DNA of 64,000 nt from Chryseobacterium limigenitum (GTDB lineage: Bacteria; Bacteroidota; Bacteroidia; Flavobacteriales; Weeksellaceae). Under the pieces are notes generated by a model that was not told the origin of the DNA, made no database searches, and saw only the letters and a list, made by a program, of their open reading frames with translations. A program made the position numbers and the translations under genes. Shown one piece after another: positions 1 to 8,940 of the stretch (the first letter of the stretch is position 1; each line of letters opens with the position of its first letter). The DNA lies in NCBI RefSeq assembly GCF_900114875.1, contig NZ_FPKW01000006.1, positions 62,001-126,000 of the forward strand. Direction: 5' to 3'.

Positions 1-1621
1 TCATTTTTTTGAAAGCTTCATCCCATTCCAGGGCAATTGGGCTTGAGCATGCAACAGATGGAACAGATGGTACTGTAGCAGCAGCCGTTTCACTCGGGAA
101 ATGTTCTTCAAAAATTGTTCTGTAACGATATTCTTCTTTGTTTTGAGGAGTGTTTAACGGAAATCTGAATTTCGCATTTGCCATCATTTCGTCAGAAACT
201 TCTTTTTCCGCAACCTCTTTTAAGGTATCGATCCATGAATAGCCCACGCCGTCCGAAAACTGCTCTTTTTGTCTCCATGCAATAGATTCGGGAAGTAGAT
301 CTTCAAAGGCTTTTCTTAAAACCCATTTTTCAATTTTTCCTTCGGCAACGTTGATCATTTTATCTTTAGGATTCACTGCCATTGCAATATCCATGAATTC
401 TTTATCTAAGAAAGGTACGCGGCCTTCAATTCCCCAGCTCATCAACGCTTTGTTGGCTCTCAGGCAATCGTAAAGGTGAAGTTTTCCTAATTTTCTTACC
501 GTTTCATCATGGAATTCTTTTGCATTCGGAGCTTTATGAAAATATAAATATCCACCGAATAATTCATCGGAACCTTCACCGGAAAGCACCATTTTTATTC
601 CCATTGACTTAATAACTCTAGCTAAAAGATACATCGGGGTAGAAGCTCTGATGGTTGTTACATCATAAGTTTCTAAGTGATAAATCACGTCACGAACCGC
701 GTCCAGACCTTCCTGAACGGTAAAATTAACCTCGTGATGAACAGATCCTATATGTTCTGCAGCTTTTTTTGCAGCGATAAGATCGGGTGAACCTGCCAAA
801 CCTACAGCGAAACTGTGTAATCTGGGGTACCACGCCTCCTGAGTGTCGCCACTTTCAACTCTTTGTCTTGCAAATTTTGCAGTAATTGCAGAAATAACAG
901 AGGAATCCAAACCTCCTGAAAGAAGTACTCCGTATGGAACATCACTCATTAATTGTCTGTGAACGGCATCCTCCAGCCCTTTTCTGATCTTCGAAATATC
1001 CGTTTCGTTATCTTTTACATGATCAAAACTTTCCCAGTCTCTTGTGTACCATTGCTGAAGTTCAGCTCCATCCGGACTGAAGACAAAATGTCTGGGTAAA
1101 AAAGTTTCGATGGTTTTGCAAACTCCTTCCAAAGCTTTTAGTTCAGAAGCTACATAATAGTTTCCGTTTTTGTCCCAACCTTGATATAATGGGCAGATTC
1201 CCATGTGGTCACGGGCAATCAGGTAAACATCATTTTCTATGTCATAAAGAGCAAAAGCAAAAATTCCACTTAGTTTTTCGATGAAATTTTTCCCGTATTT
1301 TCTATAAAGAGCTAAAATAACTTCGCAATCTGACTGCGTTTGAAATTCATAATCAGGAAATTCTTCCTTTAGTTCTCTATGGTTATAAATCTCTCCGTTT
1401 ACTGCTAAAACTACGTTTCCGTCTTTAGTGAATAAAGGCTGCTTTCCTGAGGTAGGATCCACAATAGCAAGCCTTTCATGAGAGAAAACTACTTTCTCAT
1501 TTTGAAATACGCCACTCCAGTCCGGACCTCTGTGACGGATTTTTTTTGACATTTCTAAAACTTGAGGTCTTAATATTTCGGTTTTTTGTTTTGCATCAAA
1601 CAAGCATACGATTCCACACAT
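1..1621 (-). CDS. asnB: Asparagine synthase B, glutamine-hydrolysing (3' end cut by window edge)
   Basis: Converts aspartate, glutamine and ATP to asparagine in the cytoplasm. The protein begins MCGIVCLFDAKQ, so Cys2 is the class II amidotransferase nucleophile exposed after Met removal. The N-terminal amidotransferase domain is followed by the synthetase domain with the pyrophosphate-binding motif SGGLDSS (about positions 897-917). About 540 codons are present against roughly 555 in the family, so only the last residues are missing. The TCA at positions 1-3 is out of frame and is not the stop. A good promoter lies just upstream. Glutamine-dependent AsnB rather than AsnA follows from Cys2. 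Confidence 0.95.
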   Translation of the reverse strand, partial: MCGIVCLFDAKQKTEILRPQVLEMSKKIRHRGPDWSGVFQNEKVVFSHERLAIVDPTSGKQPLFTKDGNVVLAVNGEIYNHRELKEEFPDYEFQTQSDCEVILALYRKYGKNFIEKLSGIFAFALYDIENDVYLIARDHMGICPLYQGWDKNGNYYVASELKALEGVCKTIETFLPRHFVFSPDGAELQQWYTRDWESFDHVKDNETDISKIRKGLEDAVHRQLMSDVPYGVLLSGGLDSSVISAITAKFARQRVESGDTQEAWYPRLHSFAVGLAGSPDLIAAKKAAEHIGSVHHEVNFTVQEGLDAVRDVIYHLETYDVTTIRASTPMYLLARVIKSMGIKMVLSGEGSDELFGGYLYFHKAPNAKEFHDETVRKLGKLHLYDCLRANKALMSWGIEGRVPFLDKEFMDIAMAVNPKDKMINVAEGKIEKWVLRKAFEDLLPESIAWRQKEQFSDGVGYSWIDTLKEVAEKEVSDEMMANAKFRFPLNTPQNKEEYRYRTIFEEHFPSETAAATVPSVPSVACSSPIALEWDEAFKKM

Positions 1622-1641
1622 TTTTTATCATTTATTTAAAG

Positions 1642-1675
1642 CAAAAATAGAATTGTAATTTAAAAATAGCAACAA
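1642..1675 (-). promoter_or_regulatory. Promoter of asnB
   Basis: Reading the minus strand, a TATTTTTG box (1642-1649) matches the Bacteroidota -7 consensus TAnnTTTG. A TTG (1670-1672) lies 20 nt upstream, fitting the -33 element. It predicts a leader of about 15 nt before the asnB ATG. Confidence 0.65.
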
Positions 1676-1894
1676 AAAATACATTAATGTGAAAAATTTT
1701 AACTTATTAATTTGTTTAAGGGTAAAATATTAACTAAATCTGTTAATTATGGCGATTTTGATTAATATTTTTCACATCTAAATATTACATACGAAATAAA
1801 AATGAAATATTTATTAATCTATGTTAATTAATTATACGAATTTTTGCCCTTACTTTGTGGCTCGAAATAATTTTTTTTCATCATTTGTGTTTTT

Positions 1895-1930
1895 ACCTTC
1901 TTGCAATCCCATTGCAAGAAGGTTTTGTTT
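1895..1930 (+). terminator. Perfect 13-bp hairpin terminator between asnB and the PNGase-like gene
   Basis: A 13-bp perfect inverted repeat (1895-1907 with 1911-1923, loop CCC) is followed on the plus strand by TTTGTTTTATT. It lies 7 nt beyond the stop of the minus-strand gene ending at 1930. The U-tract points along the plus strand, so the hairpin either acts in both directions or ends a short plus-strand transcript. The rest of 1622-1894 holds only the asnB promoter and AT-rich DNA. Confidence 0.7.
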
Positions 1931-3597
1931 TATTGAAACCCTAGTAAAACTCCGGATACATTCCATGAGCTGAAACTTGTTCCTTCTGTTGGTCCCTGAG
2001 GTATTTTTACCTGAATAGTGTGCTTTCCTGCTTTTAGATCTCCAATAGGAATGAAGTTAGGATTGGTAATTGTTCCCGGACACCAGTTTGATCTGCTTAA
2101 GTCTGATGATGAAAGCCCATCAGGGAAATTTCCCGATGCAGGATTGTAAAGTCGGTAAGATCCGCAATCTGATCTCCATGGAATAAAAGAAAATGCCATT
2201 TTGCCGTCAAGAAATATAGAATTGGCTTTAGGAACAAATTCGTCTCCGTTTTCCCAACCGCCGTGGCCTGTAGTTATATATCTCAGTTGCGCATTTTTCA
2301 AATCTTTCTGTAAGGTAAACTCTACAAAAAGCCCTTTGTCGTTATTGAACATGGTAGAATAATCCTGTCCGGCCATTTCCATAATGTTCAGTGTATTGAA
2401 AAGTGGAATGACCGTATTATTTTTATTCACAGCCTGATCGCTTTTGTGAATGGTAATTTCTAAACTCACTTTGTGACCACCTTTGTCGTAGTTACCGATA
2501 AAAGTACCGATCCAAAGTTCTTTTTCAGAAAGAGAAGGTTTCAGTTCGGTGATATCCTGACGGTAGGGCGTGATCGTTTGCCATGTTTTTCCTTTTAATT
2601 CGAGATGATTGAATTTTTGAGTTCCGAAAGCGGTGAAAAATCTCATCATTTCCATTGCAGGATTATAATTTTCAGTAGAAGTAATTCCGTAATACTGCTT
2701 TCCGTTGCCGTTGTCATAAAGCGGGAGTGTTTTTGCGCCTTTTTCTAATCCATCAAAGAAAGATTGTGACTTATCCTGTGGAATAAAGAAAACAGTTCCG
2801 GTTCTGTCGTAAGCGTCGCCGTTGGATTGTTGCTTCAATTCAGCAAAAATAAGTTCACCTTCCGAGATTTTAGGGAACTTAATTTTTTTAAGTATAATTG
2901 TTCCGTTAGCGAATCTTTTTATTTGTTCGTCTGATTTTGATTCATCTGAAAAATTAATAGTTTCATTTTCGAAAACTTTTAAAGTTGTGAATCTGCTTTT
3001 CCAAAGAAGGTCTTTATAACCTAATAAGTCTGTAGAGTTTATGGAACCTTTTACTAAAGTTTCAATATCAGTTTTCTTAATTTTTTTAATTGAATTGGCT
3101 GTTATTACGGAATTTTTATTTCGCTCAACTTCCAGCACCAATCCTAAACTTTGCCCTAAAGTTGATGGCCCGCCTTTGATTTTTAAATCATTCGTGTACC
3201 AAACTTCAATGGTGTTTGAATTGATTTTTGTCACTGCTTTTTTGCAATTATATCCAAGAATTTTTTTCGTTTCATTCGTAAATTCAAAAGTTTGTTTTCC
3301 TATGGATTCTGCATCAGAAGTTGAAATAATTTCGTTGGGCTTTAAAAATCCATAAGAAATAATCGTGTTTGATGGTTTTTCAATTTTCGTTATTTCAAAA
3401 GGGTAATTGCTTTTTTGTTCTCTGATTTTGTTATTTAGGATGAAATTTTCTTTTTCACTAGCCCAAACTAAAGTCGGAGTCTGATCAGTCAATACTTTTC
3501 CGTTATACGAACTGATGTATTGGATTTCGTATGTCTGAGCAAACGTTAAACAAAATAAAAAGAAGGTGAAAAAACTTGATAAAATTCTTTTGCACAT
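1930..3597 (-). CDS. Secreted GLPGLI-like / PNGase F-like fusion protein
   Basis: Probable exported peptide-N-glycosidase F-type protein, which would release N-glycans from glycoproteins. Residues 1-20 form a signal peptide (cleavage near FAQ). Residues about 22-180 resemble the GLPGLI family (ILGYNCKKA, then a GGPSTLGQSLGLVLEV region). From about 200 the protein resembles PNGase F: DAYDRTG (D264) aligns with the catalytic D60 segment of PNGase F, GWENGDE (E453) with the CAEW glutamate, and NWCPG (504-508) with AGWCPG. The second glutamate near 118 of PNGase F has no obvious counterpart. These alignments are from memory. Monocistronic, with its own promoter. Activity is inferred, not shown; a non-catalytic glycan-binding role is possible. 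Confidence 0.72.
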   Translation of the reverse strand: MCKRILSSFFTFFLFCLTFAQTYEIQYISSYNGKVLTDQTPTLVWASEKENFILNNKIREQKSNYPFEITKIEKPSNTIISYGFLKPNEIISTSDAESIGKQTFEFTNETKKILGYNCKKAVTKINSNTIEVWYTNDLKIKGGPSTLGQSLGLVLEVERNKNSVITANSIKKIKKTDIETLVKGSINSTDLLGYKDLLWKSRFTTLKVFENETINFSDESKSDEQIKRFANGTIILKKIKFPKISEGELIFAELKQQSNGDAYDRTGTVFFIPQDKSQSFFDGLEKGAKTLPLYDNGNGKQYYGITSTENYNPAMEMMRFFTAFGTQKFNHLELKGKTWQTITPYRQDITELKPSLSEKELWIGTFIGNYDKGGHKVSLEITIHKSDQAVNKNNTVIPLFNTLNIMEMAGQDYSTMFNNDKGLFVEFTLQKDLKNAQLRYITTGHGGWENGDEFVPKANSIFLDGKMAFSFIPWRSDCGSYRLYNPASGNFPDGLSSSDLSRSNWCPGTITNPNFIPIGDLKAGKHTIQVKIPQGPTEGTSFSSWNVSGVLLGFQ

Positions 3598-3615
3598 AAA
3601 AGGTTAGGTTTCTCA

Positions 3616-3646
3616 CAAAGATAAAATTTAGCTAACATAATATCAA
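3616..3646 (-). promoter_or_regulatory. Promoter of the PNGase F-like gene
   Basis: Minus-strand TATCTTTG (3616-3623) with TTG (3644-3646) 20 nt upstream, a full match to the Bacteroidota promoter pattern. The start codon is 18 nt downstream. Confidence 0.6.
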
Positions 3647-3781
3647 CTTTGCGGATTTTCAAAATAGCTTTTGGGTAATAGGTATGAAATGATAATGTGA
3701 AAGTTACAGCTCAATAAAAAATATTAATTTTTTAGGCAGATTTATAAAATTTTTATTTTTCAGATTTTAATGGGAAACAAC

Positions 3782-3811
3782 AAAAAAACTACTCCAAAAA
3801 TAGAGTAGTTT
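3782..3811 (-). terminator. Terminator of the rsmB-like gene
   Basis: The 9-bp stem AAACTACTC/GAGTAGTTT (3786-3794, 3803-3811) is followed on the minus strand by seven T residues. It lies about 28 nt beyond the stop at 3839. Confidence 0.8.
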
Positions 3812-3838
3812 ATATATTTGATAATGTTAAGCTAATTT

Positions 3839-5044
3839 TTAAGCAAGTCTCTCGATCAAAGCCATATAGAATCCGTCATAACCTTCGCTTGGCATTACTT
3901 TTTCATCTTTAACCATTTTGAAATCCGGATTGTTTTTCAGGAATTCTTCAACCTGCAAGTTGTTCTCAGAAGGTAGGATAGAGCATGTTGCATACACCAT
4001 TTTCCCACCTTTTTTAAGGATTTTAGAATAATCCTGAAGAATTTGCTGTTGTTCTTTTTTAATTCTGTCGATAAAATCTTGGTCGATTTTCCACTTACTG
4101 TCAGGGTTTCTTTTCAAAACTCCCAAACCTGAACATGGTGCATCGATCAATAATCTGTCAGCTTTCTCATGAAGACGTTTGATTACTTTATTGTCAGCAA
4201 TCATACGGGTTTCAATGTTGTGAGCTCCGGCTCTTTTTGCACGACGTTTTAGTTCAGCTAATTTCCATTCATAGATATCCAAAGCGATAATTTGCCCTTT
4301 ATTACCCATCAAAGCAGCTAGGTGAAGTGTTTTTCCACCTGCACCTGCGCAAGCATCAACTACTCTTTGTCCTTCTTTTACATCAAGGAAATATCCGATT
4401 TTTTGTGAAGTAGCATCCTGAACTTCAAATAATCCGTCTTTAAATGCAGTTGTAAGAAAAACATTCTTTTTCTCTTCCAATTGTACTGCATCTGGATAAT
4501 TTTTTACAGTATAAGAAACAATATTATCAGATTCCAGGTCAGAAATAAGCTCTCTTGGTGTAGTTTTTAAAGCATTCGCTCTTAAAACGGTAGGAGCGCG
4601 CTCGTTCAGAGCTTTCATTTCTTTTTCCCAAATTGGACCTAATTCTCTTTCTAAGGTTTCAACCAGCCATTCAGGAATAGAATATTCTATTGCTTTTGTC
4701 GGAACAGTTCCTTTTTTAAGCTTAGTGGTGATATCGGCGATTTTTATTCCTTCAAATTCTTCAAATCTTTTATAATTTGTTTTGCTCCAAAGTAAATATG
4801 CGATAATTAGTTTATAAATATTATCAGGTTTTACGCCTTCTCCCATATAATATTCCAGACGTTTTTTCCAACGGATAATATTATAGAAAATCTCAGAAAC
4901 AACGGCTCTGTCCTGGCTTCCCCATTTTCTGTGAGCTTTTAAAAGTCTTTCGATTACTTTATCGGCGTATTTATTTTTCTCGAAAAATGTTTCTTGTAAA
5001 GCATCGTGAATTCCGATCGCTAAGTTTCTGTGAATAAGTTCCAT
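3839..5044 (-). CDS. RsmB/NOP-family rRNA cytosine-C5 methyltransferase
   Basis: SAM-dependent m5C methyltransferase acting on rRNA in the cytoplasm; the closest named relative is RsmB (16S m5C967). An N-terminal helical NusB-like region spans roughly residues 1-130. The Rossmann methyltransferase core starts at VVDACAGAGGKTLHL (228-242, SAM motif I). Both family cysteines are present: DAPCSGLG (C304, motif IV) and ATCS (C354, motif VI). At 401 aa it is slightly shorter than E. coli RsmB. The exact target base cannot be told from sequence, so RsmF-like specificity is not excluded. A TATTTTTG box at 5071-5078 probably drives it. Confidence 0.88.
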   Translation of the reverse strand: MELIHRNLAIGIHDALQETFFEKNKYADKVIERLLKAHRKWGSQDRAVVSEIFYNIIRWKKRLEYYMGEGVKPDNIYKLIIAYLLWSKTNYKRFEEFEGIKIADITTKLKKGTVPTKAIEYSIPEWLVETLERELGPIWEKEMKALNERAPTVLRANALKTTPRELISDLESDNIVSYTVKNYPDAVQLEEKKNVFLTTAFKDGLFEVQDATSQKIGYFLDVKEGQRVVDACAGAGGKTLHLAALMGNKGQIIALDIYEWKLAELKRRAKRAGAHNIETRMIADNKVIKRLHEKADRLLIDAPCSGLGVLKRNPDSKWKIDQDFIDRIKKEQQQILQDYSKILKKGGKMVYATCSILPSENNLQVEEFLKNNPDFKMVKDEKVMPSEGYDGFYMALIERLA

Positions 5045-5070
5045 AAATTGCTTCTCCTGTTTTGAATCTG

Positions 5071-5078
5071 CAAAAATA
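5071..5078 (-). promoter_or_regulatory. -7 promoter box for the rsmB-like gene
   Basis: Minus-strand TATTTTTG fits TAnnTTTG and sits 26 nt upstream of the start codon. No clear -33 TTG is seen at the usual spacing. Confidence 0.45.
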
Positions 5079-5193
5079 CGAAAATTATAAACGTTATTAG
5101 TTATGATTTATAAGTTATGAATGATGAGTTTTTCACGACACAATAACTTACCTCTCCCAGCTTCAAGCTTCCATATGATTAATTATAAAATTT

Positions 5194-5201
5194 TAACTTT
5201 G
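5194..5201 (+). promoter_or_regulatory. -7 promoter box for phnA-like gene
   Basis: TAACTTTG matches TAnnTTTG and lies 16 nt upstream of the ATG at 5217. It falls inside the longer open frame that begins at 5121, so the upstream ATG at 5121 is unlikely to be the translation start. Confidence 0.55.
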
Positions 5202-5216
5202 CAAAAATTAAAAAAT

Positions 5217-5561
5217 ATGAGTGATACTGTACTTTGCCCGAAATGTGGTTCCGAATTTACTTATCCAAGCGATAACATGACGGTTTGTTCTCAATGTTTC
5301 TACGAATGGAATGCCGAAGAAGCAGCTTCTGAAGCTTCAAACGAGGGAAAAATCCTTGATGCTAACGGAAATGAGTTACAAGACGGAGATTCTGTAGTTG
5401 TAGTTAAAGATCTTCCCGTAAAAGGAGCTCCGAAACCGGTAAAAGCAGGAACTAAAGTGAAAAATATTCGCTTAAGACCAGACAGCGACCATAATATTGA
5501 TTGTAAAATTGATGGCTTCGGTTCTATGGCTTTGAAATCTGAGTTTGTAAAGAAAGCGTAA
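5217..5561 (+). CDS. phnA: PhnA/YjdM-family zinc ribbon protein
   Basis: Small cytoplasmic protein of 114 aa. It begins [20 protein letters not shown] with a four-cysteine zinc ribbon (C7, C10, C24, C27). The PhnA C-terminal domain follows ([14 protein letters not shown], then LKSEFVKKA at the end). The family is historically tied to alkylphosphonate use, but no phosphonate genes are nearby and the true function is unclear. The start at 5217 is preferred over 5121 because the promoter lies between them and homologues begin at the zinc ribbon. Monocistronic. Confidence 0.88.
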   Translation: MSDTVLCPKCGSEFTYPSDNMTVCSQCFYEWNAEEAASEASNEGKILDANGNELQDGDSVVVVKDLPVKGAPKPVKAGTKVKNIRLRPDSDHNIDCKIDGFGSMALKSEFVKKA

Positions 5562-5581
5562 TTACGCTGTAAGCAATAGGT

Positions 5582-5617
5582 TTTAGGCAGTAAGCTTTTC
5601 CATGTTTGCTGCCTAAA
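5582..5617 (+). terminator. Weak hairpin after phnA
   Basis: A 9-bp stem TTTAGGCAG/CTGCCTAAA with an 18-nt loop lies 20 nt after the phnA stop. There is no T-run after it, so a terminator role is only tentative. Confidence 0.3.
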
Positions 5618-5625
5618 TTCCATAA

Positions 5626-5772
5626 AAAAAAGGAAAGAATTGGACAGTGTTATCTTTCGAAGACTTGATTGCAGAATCTGCTAATGTCCGTCTAATGGAT
5701 GAAAGAGAATTAACCAAAAATTTCCTTATGCTGTGGTGCTACAAATCTAAGAAAAAGATTGATAGATTGTGA
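5626..5772 (+). pseudogene. Possible coding remnant in the 5562-6124 gap
   Basis: An open frame of 48 codons without an initial ATG reads with normal amino-acid composition (segments NWTVLSFEDLIAES and MDERELTKNF) and ends at TGA 5770-5772. I do not recognise it. It may be the tail of a decayed gene or chance. The rest of the 563-bp gap holds AT-rich DNA, a GC-richer block (about 5881-6000) that looks like non-coding repeat DNA, and the repeat at 6014-6047. Confidence 0.2.
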
Positions 5773-6013
5773 TTTTTTTTATCCACAAATTGACAATAAC
5801 TGTTAGTAAATGTGGTGATTATGTTTTTTTTAGAAGCTGTTTGACTACGTCGAACAACTAATATTTATTTGATTATTTGAAGCTGTTTCCAGCTATCCAC
5901 TCATACTCCTCGCGCCAGCGCACGCCAGCGCTCAAACCTTCCCACACTCCAACCCTTACTGCGGGGTAACCGTTCCTATCTGGGCTAGGGTGGTAGTCGT
6001 TTTCTCAAATTTT

Positions 6014-6047
6014 GTCATTGCGAGGAGCGAAGCGACGAAGCAATCTC
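6014..6047 (+). repeat. Dispersed repeat R1, copy 1
   Basis: A 34-bp unit starting GTCATTGCGAGGAGCGAAGC and ending in GCAATCTC. The ends ATTGC/GCAAT are complementary around a purine-rich core. Near-identical copies occur at 30063-30096 and 54640-54674, and interrupted copies at 40416-40466 and 54763-54817. All lie between genes. Confidence 0.85.
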
Positions 6048-6124
6048 TTAATAATCTTAACCTCTTAACAAAAATCTTAATGGTTAAATTTTAAAACATC
6101 TAAAATGATAATTGACTGTTATAT

Positions 6125-7060
6125 TTAATCAAAAGAAATTTGAACAGTATTTTCCTGCTTTCCATCAGTATAAACAACAAGTTCCTTATCCTTCATTTTC
6201 AACTTATTCCAATAATGATTTCCTGCAAATCTGCTTTCTAAAACTTCTGCTTCAAAACCATTTTCTGAAATCGTAATTTCATGCGGATAATAAGAAAATT
6301 TAGAAATTTTTAAATCTGAAATCTCATTTTCACTGAAAATATTTACTTCTCCAAAAAGCTTTGCAACATAAGTGTTATAAGGATTTTTGTAGGTTTCTTC
6401 CGGACTTTCATTCTGAATTAATCTTCCTTCCTGAAGAATAACGATCTGGTCAAGCCAAGGCATGATATCCTGTAATTCGTGGGTAGAAATAATCAGAGAA
6501 ATATTGTGTTCTTTCACATATCTGAAAAGTTTTTCACGAAGCTCAATTTTTCTCGGAAAATCCAGATTACTGAACGGTTCATCTAAAATTAAAAGCTTGG
6601 GAAGTACAGAAAGTGCTCTTGCAATAGCCACTCTCTGCTGTTGACCGCCACTTAAATATTTAGGTAAAATAGTTGCGAATTCTTCCAATCCAACAACTTC
6701 CAGAAGTTCGGTTACGGTTTCTTTTTTCTTTTTCAGATCAATATTAGAAATAAATTTTCCCACATTATCAGCCACGGTGGAATAAGGCATCAGATCAAAA
6801 TTCTGAGCTACAAATTTCATTTCAGCTTCTCCGGGAACTAAGTTTCCTTTTGGCCCGAAAAGTTTGGCTCCGTTAAAAATAATTTCGCCGCTTTCCCAGT
6901 CGAGAAGTCCGTAAATCAAGTTTAATAATGTAGATTTTCCACAACCGCTTTCCCCCGCCAATGCGATGATCTTACCTTCTTCAAACTTGATGTTGAGGTT
7001 CTGAAACAGCGGTTTGTCTTTGGTATGTGAGAAGTATAAATTGTTTATTTCTAATAGCAT
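6125..7060 (-). CDS. ABC transporter ATP-binding protein
   Basis: Cytoplasmic ATPase subunit of an ABC transporter, 311 aa. Walker A GESGCGKST (36-44), signature LSGGQQQRV (about 136-144), Walker B LLILDEP and switch STHE are intact. The order and the roughly 80-residue tail after the nucleotide-binding domain resemble Fe3+/polyamine-type importers (PotA/FbpC-like), but no permease or binding protein is adjacent, so the substrate is unknown. It stands alone on the minus strand, diverging from the YceI gene. Confidence 0.85.
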   Translation of the reverse strand: MLLEINNLYFSHTKDKPLFQNLNIKFEEGKIIALAGESGCGKSTLLNLIYGLLDWESGEIIFNGAKLFGPKGNLVPGEAEMKFVAQNFDLMPYSTVADNVGKFISNIDLKKKKETVTELLEVVGLEEFATILPKYLSGGQQQRVAIARALSVLPKLLILDEPFSNLDFPRKIELREKLFRYVKEHNISLIISTHELQDIMPWLDQIVILQEGRLIQNESPEETYKNPYNTYVAKLFGEVNIFSENEISDLKISKFSYYPHEITISENGFEAEVLESRFAGNHYWNKLKMKDKELVVYTDGKQENTVQISFD

Positions 7061-7135
7061 ATTACAAATGTAGCGATTTTAGGAAAAAATAAAATATTTT
7101 ATTATATTTACAGTTACAATAAAAATAGATCAAAA

Positions 7136-7795
7136 ATGAGAAAAAAACTGTTTTCGTTAGCTATTCCTGCTCTTTTTACTGCGGTTGTAGTGGTTTCTTG
7201 TAATAAAGACAAACCTCTTACAAGCGAAAGTAATGAAGTTGCAACAACTAAGGACGGTAGTCAGTTTACATTGGATACTTTAAACAGTAAAGTGGAGTGG
7301 AAAGGATATAAAGTTTTTAAATCTGAAAATACAAGCCATTTCGGAACCATTAAGTTTGAAAGCGGAGACGTTACAGTAAAGGACGGAAAACTTGAAAGCG
7401 GAAAATTCGTTGCTGATATGAATTCTTTAACATCAGTTGATTTAAAAGACGATGCTGAGCAGTTAGAAAAATTAAACGGTCATTTGAAAAGCGGAGATTT
7501 CTTCGAAGTAGAAAAATTCCCGACAGCTTCTTATGAAATTACAAAAGTTACTCCGGCCGCAGAAGGTGATTACAACACATTGCTAGACGGTAACTTAACA
7601 ATTAAAGGAATTACAAAACCAACTCAGTTTAAAGCCAATGTTTCTGTAAAAGACGGAGTAGTGAGCGTTGCAACTGAGCCTAAGGATATTAAAAGAGAAG
7701 AGTTTGGCGTGAAATTCCAGGCTCCTGCTGAAAACGGGGTTATTAAAGATGAGGTAACTCTTCAGATCAACGTTAAAGCTTTAGAAAAAAAATAA
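7136..7795 (+). CDS. YceI-family lipoprotein
   Basis: Exported lipid-binding type protein of 219 aa. The N-terminus MRKKLFSLAIPALFTAVVVV ends in a lipobox with Cys22 (VVSC), so it should be a lipoprotein. The YceI domain (about 45-219) is recognised from FTLDTLNSKVEWKGYK and the closing DEVTLQINVKAL. YceI proteins form a lipocalin-like barrel that binds isoprenoid chains; the ligand here is unknown. It has its own terminator, so it is probably monocistronic. Confidence 0.88.
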   Translation: MRKKLFSLAIPALFTAVVVVSCNKDKPLTSESNEVATTKDGSQFTLDTLNSKVEWKGYKVFKSENTSHFGTIKFESGDVTVKDGKLESGKFVADMNSLTSVDLKDDAEQLEKLNGHLKSGDFFEVEKFPTASYEITKVTPAAEGDYNTLLDGNLTIKGITKPTQFKANVSVKDGVVSVATEPKDIKREEFGVKFQAPAENGVIKDEVTLQINVKALEKK

Positions 7796-7827
7796 TTTTT
7801 TTATTTAAGTGAAATAAGTGATTGAAG

Positions 7828-7857
7828 TCTGCCTCCGAAAAGAGGCAGATTTTTTTG
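7828..7857 (+). terminator. Terminator of the YceI gene
   Basis: Stem TCTGCCTC/GAGGCAGA with a 6-nt loop, followed by a seven-T run; 33 nt beyond the stop. Confidence 0.9.
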
Positions 7858-7887
7858 TTTCAAATAAATTATTAAACTTAAAAACCG

Positions 7888-7895
7888 TATTTTTG
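7888..7895 (+). promoter_or_regulatory. -7 promoter box for pheS
   Basis: TATTTTTG fits TAnnTTTG and lies 26 nt before the pheS ATG, after the preceding terminator. No -33 match at normal spacing. Confidence 0.5.
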
Positions 7896-7921
7896 CAAAA
7901 CATTTTTGAAAGTGTAGAATA

Positions 7922-8932
7922 ATGATAGAAAAGATAGAAGAACTACTTGTTGAAGTAAACGGCTTTAATGCTACATCTAGAGAGGAGATAGAGAACTTCC
8001 GAATTAAGTACAATGGTAAAAAAGGTGTTCTGAATGATTTTTTTGAAAAATTTAAGGAAGTACCGAACGACCAGAAGAAAGAATTTGGACAAAAGATCAA
8101 TACTCTAAAGCAGGCTGTTGCTGTAAAATTGGAAGATTTGAAAACATCGTCTGAATCTTCTATTATCTTAGAAAAAGAAGATCTTACAAGACCTGCTTTT
8201 CCATTGGATCTGGGTTCAAGACACCCGATTAATGTGGTGAAGAACAGAATTATTGAGATTTTTAAATCTATCGGTTTTGCTGTTGCAGACGGACCGGAAA
8301 TTGAAGACGACTGGCACAACTTTACAGCCCTGAATCTTCCTGAATACCATCCGGCAAGAGACATGCAGGATACTTTCTTTATTGAGCAAAATCCGGATCT
8401 TTTGTTGAGAACACATACTTCTTCTGTACAGATTCGTTATATGGAAGAAAATCAGCCGCCGATCAGAATTTTATCGCCGGGAAGAGTATTCAGAAATGAA
8501 GCAATTTCTTCACGTTCACACTGTATTTTCCACCAGATCGAAGGTTTGTATATTGACGAGAACGTAAGTTTTGCAGATATGAAACAAACGATCCAGTTCT
8601 TTACAACTGAGCTTTTCGGTAAGTCTAAAATCAGAATGAGACCTTCTTATTTCCCGTTCACTGAGCCAAGTGCTGAGATTGATGTATATTGGGGATTAAA
8701 CTCTGAAACTGACTACAGAATTACGAAAGGAACAGGCTGGTTAGAAATCATGGGTTGCGGAATGGTAGATCCTGCCGTCCTTAAAAATGTAAACATTGAT
8801 TCTGAAAAATATTCAGGTTATGCTTTTGGAATGGGTATTGAAAGAATTACAATGCTTCTTTACCAAATGAGTGACATCAGAATGTTCTTCGAAAATGATA
8901 TCCGAACGTTAGAACAGTTTAAAACTTTATAA
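7922..8932 (+). CDS. pheS: Phenylalanine--tRNA ligase alpha subunit
   Basis: Catalytic alpha subunit of the alpha2-beta2 enzyme that charges tRNA-Phe. The N-terminal coiled-coil (1-85) is followed by the class II core: [15 protein letters not shown] (motif 1), [18 protein letters not shown] (motif 2) and [14 protein letters not shown] (motif 3). Length 336 aa is normal. pheT is not adjacent, so the beta subunit must be encoded elsewhere. Flanked by a promoter and a terminator, so a single-gene unit. Confidence 0.98.
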   Translation: MIEKIEELLVEVNGFNATSREEIENFRIKYNGKKGVLNDFFEKFKEVPNDQKKEFGQKINTLKQAVAVKLEDLKTSSESSIILEKEDLTRPAFPLDLGSRHPINVVKNRIIEIFKSIGFAVADGPEIEDDWHNFTALNLPEYHPARDMQDTFFIEQNPDLLLRTHTSSVQIRYMEENQPPIRILSPGRVFRNEAISSRSHCIFHQIEGLYIDENVSFADMKQTIQFFTTELFGKSKIRMRPSYFPFTEPSAEIDVYWGLNSETDYRITKGTGWLEIMGCGMVDPAVLKNVNIDSEKYSGYAFGMGIERITMLLYQMSDIRMFFENDIRTLEQFKTL

Positions 8933-8940
8933 TAAAAATC

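Noticed and set aside
1..3. TCA at the left edge read as the asnB stop
   Set aside because: Counting codons back from the ATG at 1621 puts codons on 4-2 and then position 1, so 3-1 is out of frame. The gene runs past the edge.
6125..7060. Part of a complete importer operon
   Set aside because: Neighbouring genes on both sides are unrelated and face other ways; no permease or binding protein is near.
7801..8364. Long minus-strand frame opposite pheS (187 aa)
   Set aside because: It is the shadow of a clearly recognised pheS; the translation has the Ser/Phe/Ile-rich look of antisense frames.
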